A stretch of DNA of 8,587 bases from the NCBI GenBank assembly GCA_041650355.1, contig JBAZLI010000042.1, positions 1-8,587 on the forward strand, in the 5' to 3' direction. This DNA comes from Candidatus Micrarchaeia archaeon. GTDB lineage: Archaea; Micrarchaeota; Micrarchaeia; Anstonellales; Bilamarchaeaceae. Positions 5,791-8,587 of this stretch are shown here, piece by piece. Positions within the stretch are counted from its first letter, which is position 1. Each line of letters starts with the position of its first letter. A program made the translations under genes and the position numbers. The notes beneath the pieces are model-generated. The model worked only from the letters and a program-made list of their open reading frames with translations, was not told the DNA's origin and ran no database searches.

Positions 5791-6885
5791 CTACCTCGTC
5801 ACGGAAGCTGAGTTCACCTGGTCCAAGTAGTGCGGGTTCTTTTCGAAATAGTCGCGCGAGGGCTTGAGCGTTTTTACCAGCTCGCTTGCTACGGCGCTTT
5901 TGAGGTCCATCGGATGGAGCTTGCCTTCCGAGTAGGCGGTTTTGAGCTCCGCGGGAGTCGCGAACTCGGCGTCGCCGCCGAATTTCGCGGGGCGCTCTAT
6001 CTTGAGGGATTTGCCGCGCATGCACAGATACTCGGCGTATTCTATGAGCGGGTTCCCTTCCACGGTCTTTTCAGGGCAGAACGCCTTGGATATTTTGGAC
6101 TTGATTTCTGCTTCGGAATCATGTATGAAGATGGCCGAATTCGGGTTGCTCTTGCTCATTTTCGCGTCTATCATCAGGTCGTCGCTGATTTTTTCTTCTA
6201 AGCCGATTTTTTTGCCGACATCCATTTTCGAAGTGCCTTGCAGTCCGGGGAGCAGATGGCCGTGCACGGCCGCGAATTTCTTTTTCCCTAGCTTCGGGAA
6301 GATTTCGCGCGCGAGCATGTGCACCTTCCTCTGGTCCATTCCTGCGTGCGCGAACTGCACTCCGAGCTTCGCTATGTCCGCAGTCTGCATCGCAGGGTAG
6401 AATATGGAGGACGCGTTGGCGGCCTCGCTTTCCTTCCTGCCCATTATGGTGATTGTGCGGAGTATGCGGTTTATGCTCGCGTTCCTGCCCACGTCCAGGA
6501 CGGTTTTCCAATAATCATCATCGTAGAGCTTGCTAGCGAGCACGTAATCCACTTTTCCCTCCTCGAGGCCGAGCGAGATGAACGCGTGCTTGAAGTATCC
6601 TAGCGCGACTTCCTGGATTTTCTCCAGGTCGCCCCCGAGCTTGCCGTTTATCCACGCGTGGTAATCTGCAAGGAATATGGTGGGCTTTACGCCCGCGTCC
6701 ATGAAATCCCGGATCTTGAGCGCGGTCATCAGGCCGCTTCCTATGTGCACTTTTCCTGAAATCTCGAAGCCGATGTAATGTTTTGGCTGCGAGTAGTTCT
6801 GAAAAATTTCAAGGACGTCCTCGCGCGTCACCACCTCCTCGGTGGGGGGCCTGCACACCAAATCCACTCGCTTTTCCAAGTCCAT
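5791..6885 (-). CDS. tyrS: Tyrosyl-tRNA synthetase, archaeal type
   Basis: A class I aminoacyl-tRNA synthetase that activates tyrosine with ATP and loads it onto tRNA-Tyr in the cytosol. At 364 residues it is near the usual archaeal length (about 300-370). Visible motifs are YIGFEISGKVHIGSG (37-51) with the HIGH-type signature as HIGS, FLADYHAWINGKLGG (71-85), FYPAMQTADI (162-171), GMDQRKVHMLAREIFP (182-197) and KMSKS (242-246). Tyrosine-pocket residues of the archaeal enzyme have counterparts here: Y37, Y163, Q167, D170 and Q185. The Q..D pair separates it from the related TrpRS. HIGS rather than HIGH/HLGH is a variant I believe also occurs as HVGT in some archaea. ATG 6885 has GGTG at 6891-6894, five bases upstream, and begins 15 bases after the DUF2070 stop, so the two genes are probably co-transcribed. 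Confidence 0.92.
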   Translation of the reverse strand: MDLEKRVDLVCRPPTEEVVTREDVLEIFQNYSQPKHYIGFEISGKVHIGSGLMTALKIRDFMDAGVKPTIFLADYHAWINGKLGGDLEKIQEVALGYFKHAFISLGLEEGKVDYVLASKLYDDDYWKTVLDVGRNASINRILRTITIMGRKESEAANASSIFYPAMQTADIAKLGVQFAHAGMDQRKVHMLAREIFPKLGKKKFAAVHGHLLPGLQGTSKMDVGKKIGLEEKISDDLMIDAKMSKSNPNSAIFIHDSEAEIKSKISKAFCPEKTVEGNPLIEYAEYLCMRGKSLKIERPAKFGGDAEFATPAELKTAYSEGKLHPMDLKSAVASELVKTLKPSRDYFEKNPHYLDQVNSASVTR

Positions 6886-6900
6886 TTCAACACCGTGAGC

Positions 6901-8587
6901 TCATACTTTAGAGAGTATCCAGAGTATGGATATTATGCTTCCTATTATTATGATTGGCGCGGCTATCTTCGCGACCGCGACTATCGCATTTACGGTTGAA
7001 ACTATCTCTATGCTCTGCTTGGCCCCGAACACGTTTATCGCGAACTGGGTCTTGAAGGCGCAGAACGAGGCAGGTTGCATGTCGTCAAGAGCTTCGAGCA
7101 CGGATTCGCGCACCGCTTCGAGGAGCGCGGCTTCCCCTTCCAGCGGATTGAGGACCCCGCGCACCCTGTTCACTGAGTGCGTGTCTGTTGTGTACACGCC
7201 AGCTTCCAGATTGATTTTCCTTTCCTTCGCGGCTTCGCTTGCGGCCCGCATTATGGATTCCCGCGTCTCGGGCTTCACGCCGTTCGAATCTACCAGTATT
7301 ATCGCGTAAAACGGCTTTGTGGAAAAAACCGCGACTTTTATCCCTGCGAGCCCGAGCTGGGGGATTGCGAGGGATCTGTGCGAGAATCCTGCGCTGAGCG
7401 CAAGTCCCGGCGTTTTTCTGGAAAGCGAATCCGAAACCGCGCGCATGTACCTGAAGCCGACCGGGCTTCCTGGCTCGAAGCTGGTGATGTCCCCGGTTTC
7501 GGCGTTGTGCTGGTCAACCACGGAAACCATCGGGACATGCTTCTCGGCATCGGCCATTATCGCGAGCCCGAGGCCGAAATTCACGTCCTCGGTGGTGTGG
7601 GGCGCGCGCGAAATTCCTGAGAATGCGCAGCCTTTGAAGAGGAGGGATTCAGAGAAACACTCTCCGCAGAATCCGCGCGAGAGCGAAACGGATGACCGCG
7701 AGGGCTTGCATTTCGCGTATTCCGCGTCGAAGGCGGAAACTATCTTTTCCATCTCGCTTGAAGCGACCGGGTTGAGGTCGTGAGTCACCGTCCCGTGGAA
7801 CACGAATGATTTAAGCCCGTATTTCTTTTCTATTTCATCGGAAATGAGGAAGGAATAGTTGCTGCCTCCCAGGGAGCCGAACGGGCCGTAGTGCACGTAG
7901 GGGACCAGGAACGCGTGCGTGTCTTCTTTCCTCTTGAATATGAATGCGGAAAGGAGTGTCTCGGCCTCCTCGCCCACGCGCTCGAATTCGGTCTCTATGT
8001 CCTTGGATTCGTAGAACCAGTGCGCCAGGAAAAGGGAAACCGCGTCTAATGTATTAAGCCCGAAATTCCGCTTCATGGGCGCGTTCACTATCATGAAGAA
8101 CAGGTAGACGAACCCGAGGAACAACGCCGAGGCGAGGAAGAACTTCCCTATTATGAGCAGCGGGGCCCCGGAAACAGCGACCGTGGTTCCGGTTATGAGG
8201 AAGAATCCGTATATGATGACCTGGAGGGATGCGAAGAGGAAGGAGCGCCACCTGAGCACGAAAACGAAGCGCGCGATTATGAACCACACCGCGAACGCGA
8301 GCGAGGCCGCGAAAAACACCACTGCCTCGCGGTAGGGGAACGCGGAGCTGATGAGAAATGAGTATGCGAAGTAGGCGAGCGCGTATATTACCTGGCCTGC
8401 CAGGGAAGCCGCGAGTATGCGCCTGAACGGGATTCTGCGTATCATGAGCTTTATGAGCAGGGAGGTGAGTATCGCGGGTATTGAGAGGAGGAAAAGCCCT
8501 TCGAGCGCGCCCTGGAAAACCCCTTCGAGCGCCGGTTGGCCCCCAAGCGGGAGTATGAACGCCAGGGTTCCGAAAAGGATTCCGATT
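6901..8587 (-). CDS. DUF2070-family integral membrane protein (5' partial)
   Basis: The first in-frame ATG is at 8445, but the frame stays open to the window edge and encodes more hydrophobic helix (for example GLFLLSIPAILTSLLIKL), so the real start lies outside and ATG 8445 is internal. From that Met, membrane segments lie near residues 10-33, 41-63, 69-91 and 95-120; at least one more precedes them. A soluble domain of about 350 residues follows, and a last helix lies near 484-511. The soluble part carries HYGPFGSLGGS (185-195), HGTVTHDLN (217-225), DQHNAETG (311-318) and DTHSVN (421-426), which look like metal- or phosphate-binding motifs, and four cysteines (246, 260, 263, 273) around a CGEC. 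The layout and motifs match my memory of DUF2070, an archaeal family of unknown function. A hydrolase role is inference only. tyrS follows after 15 bases. Confidence 0.78.
   Translation of the reverse strand, partial: IGILFGTLAFILPLGGQPALEGVFQGALEGLFLLSIPAILTSLLIKLMIRRIPFRRILAASLAGQVIYALAYFAYSFLISSAFPYREAVVFFAASLAFAVWFIIARFVFVLRWRSFLFASLQVIIYGFFLITGTTVAVSGAPLLIIGKFFLASALFLGFVYLFFMIVNAPMKRNFGLNTLDAVSLFLAHWFYESKDIETEFERVGEEAETLLSAFIFKRKEDTHAFLVPYVHYGPFGSLGGSNYSFLISDEIEKKYGLKSFVFHGTVTHDLNPVASSEMEKIVSAFDAEYAKCKPSRSSVSLSRGFCGECFSESLLFKGCAFSGISRAPHTTEDVNFGLGLAIMADAEKHVPMVSVVDQHNAETGDITSFEPGSPVGFRYMRAVSDSLSRKTPGLALSAGFSHRSLAIPQLGLAGIKVAVFSTKPFYAIILVDSNGVKPETRESIMRAASEAAKERKINLEAGVYTTDTHSVNRVRGVLNPLEGEAALLEAVRESVLEALDDMQPASFCAFKTQFAINVFGAKQSIEIVSTVNAIVAVAKIAAPIIIIGSIISILWILSKV

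Noticed and set aside
1..8587. CRISPR array, tRNA/rRNA genes, insertion sequences, prophage or defence genes.
   Set aside because: No regularly spaced identical repeats, no tRNA-like cloverleaf with a T-loop, and no transposase, integrase or nuclease motifs were seen on either strand.

Overview
The window looks like chromosomal DNA of an archaeon, GC-rich by eye. Four things point there: an Ogg2-type 8-oxoguanine DNA glycosylase close to the methanogen enzyme, a tyrosyl-tRNA synthetase of the archaeal/eukaryotic branch, a DUF2070 membrane protein (a family I know essentially from Archaea), and short Shine-Dalgarno cores of the GGTG/GAGGTG kind a few bases before the starts. AGG and ATA codons are also frequent. 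Surface proteins of this style are common in small-genome archaea such as Micrarchaeota and Diapherotrites, but that placement is a guess.

Layout. The left part (about 1-1433) is on the + strand: the 3' part of an ogg gene, then 42 bases later a purine nucleoside phosphorylase of the MTAP/MTIP family. The rest (1488-8587) is on the - strand and converges on that pair. Read in its own direction it runs: DUF2070 membrane protein (5' end beyond the window), tyrS, a 748-residue putative lipoprotein of FN3 and Ig-like modules, and a 651-residue secreted protein made almost wholly of six divergent copies of one roughly 105-residue module. The - strand gaps are only 15, 40 and 60 bases, so part or all of the run could be one transcript. 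A T-tract cluster after the last gene is a likely terminator.

How the genes fit together. The + strand pair is housekeeping: DNA base-excision repair and nucleoside salvage, with active-site residues hinting at 6-oxopurine (methylthioinosine-like) rather than adenine substrates. tyrS is housekeeping. The two downstream genes are both exported and both built of repeated beta-rich modules, so they look like a surface pair. One carries five evenly spaced cysteine pairs and a lipobox; the other has no cysteine at all.

The parts most worth a second look are the six-fold repeat protein, which I cannot assign to a named family; the cysteine-paired Ig modules; an extra roughly 27-residue segment in the glycosylase whose DNA is two abutting palindromes between 10-base direct repeats; and the conserved-looking His/Asp motifs and cysteine cluster in the soluble part of the DUF2070 protein. 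I saw no tRNA, rRNA, CRISPR array, transposase or phage gene. No stretch over about 60 bases lacks a gene.
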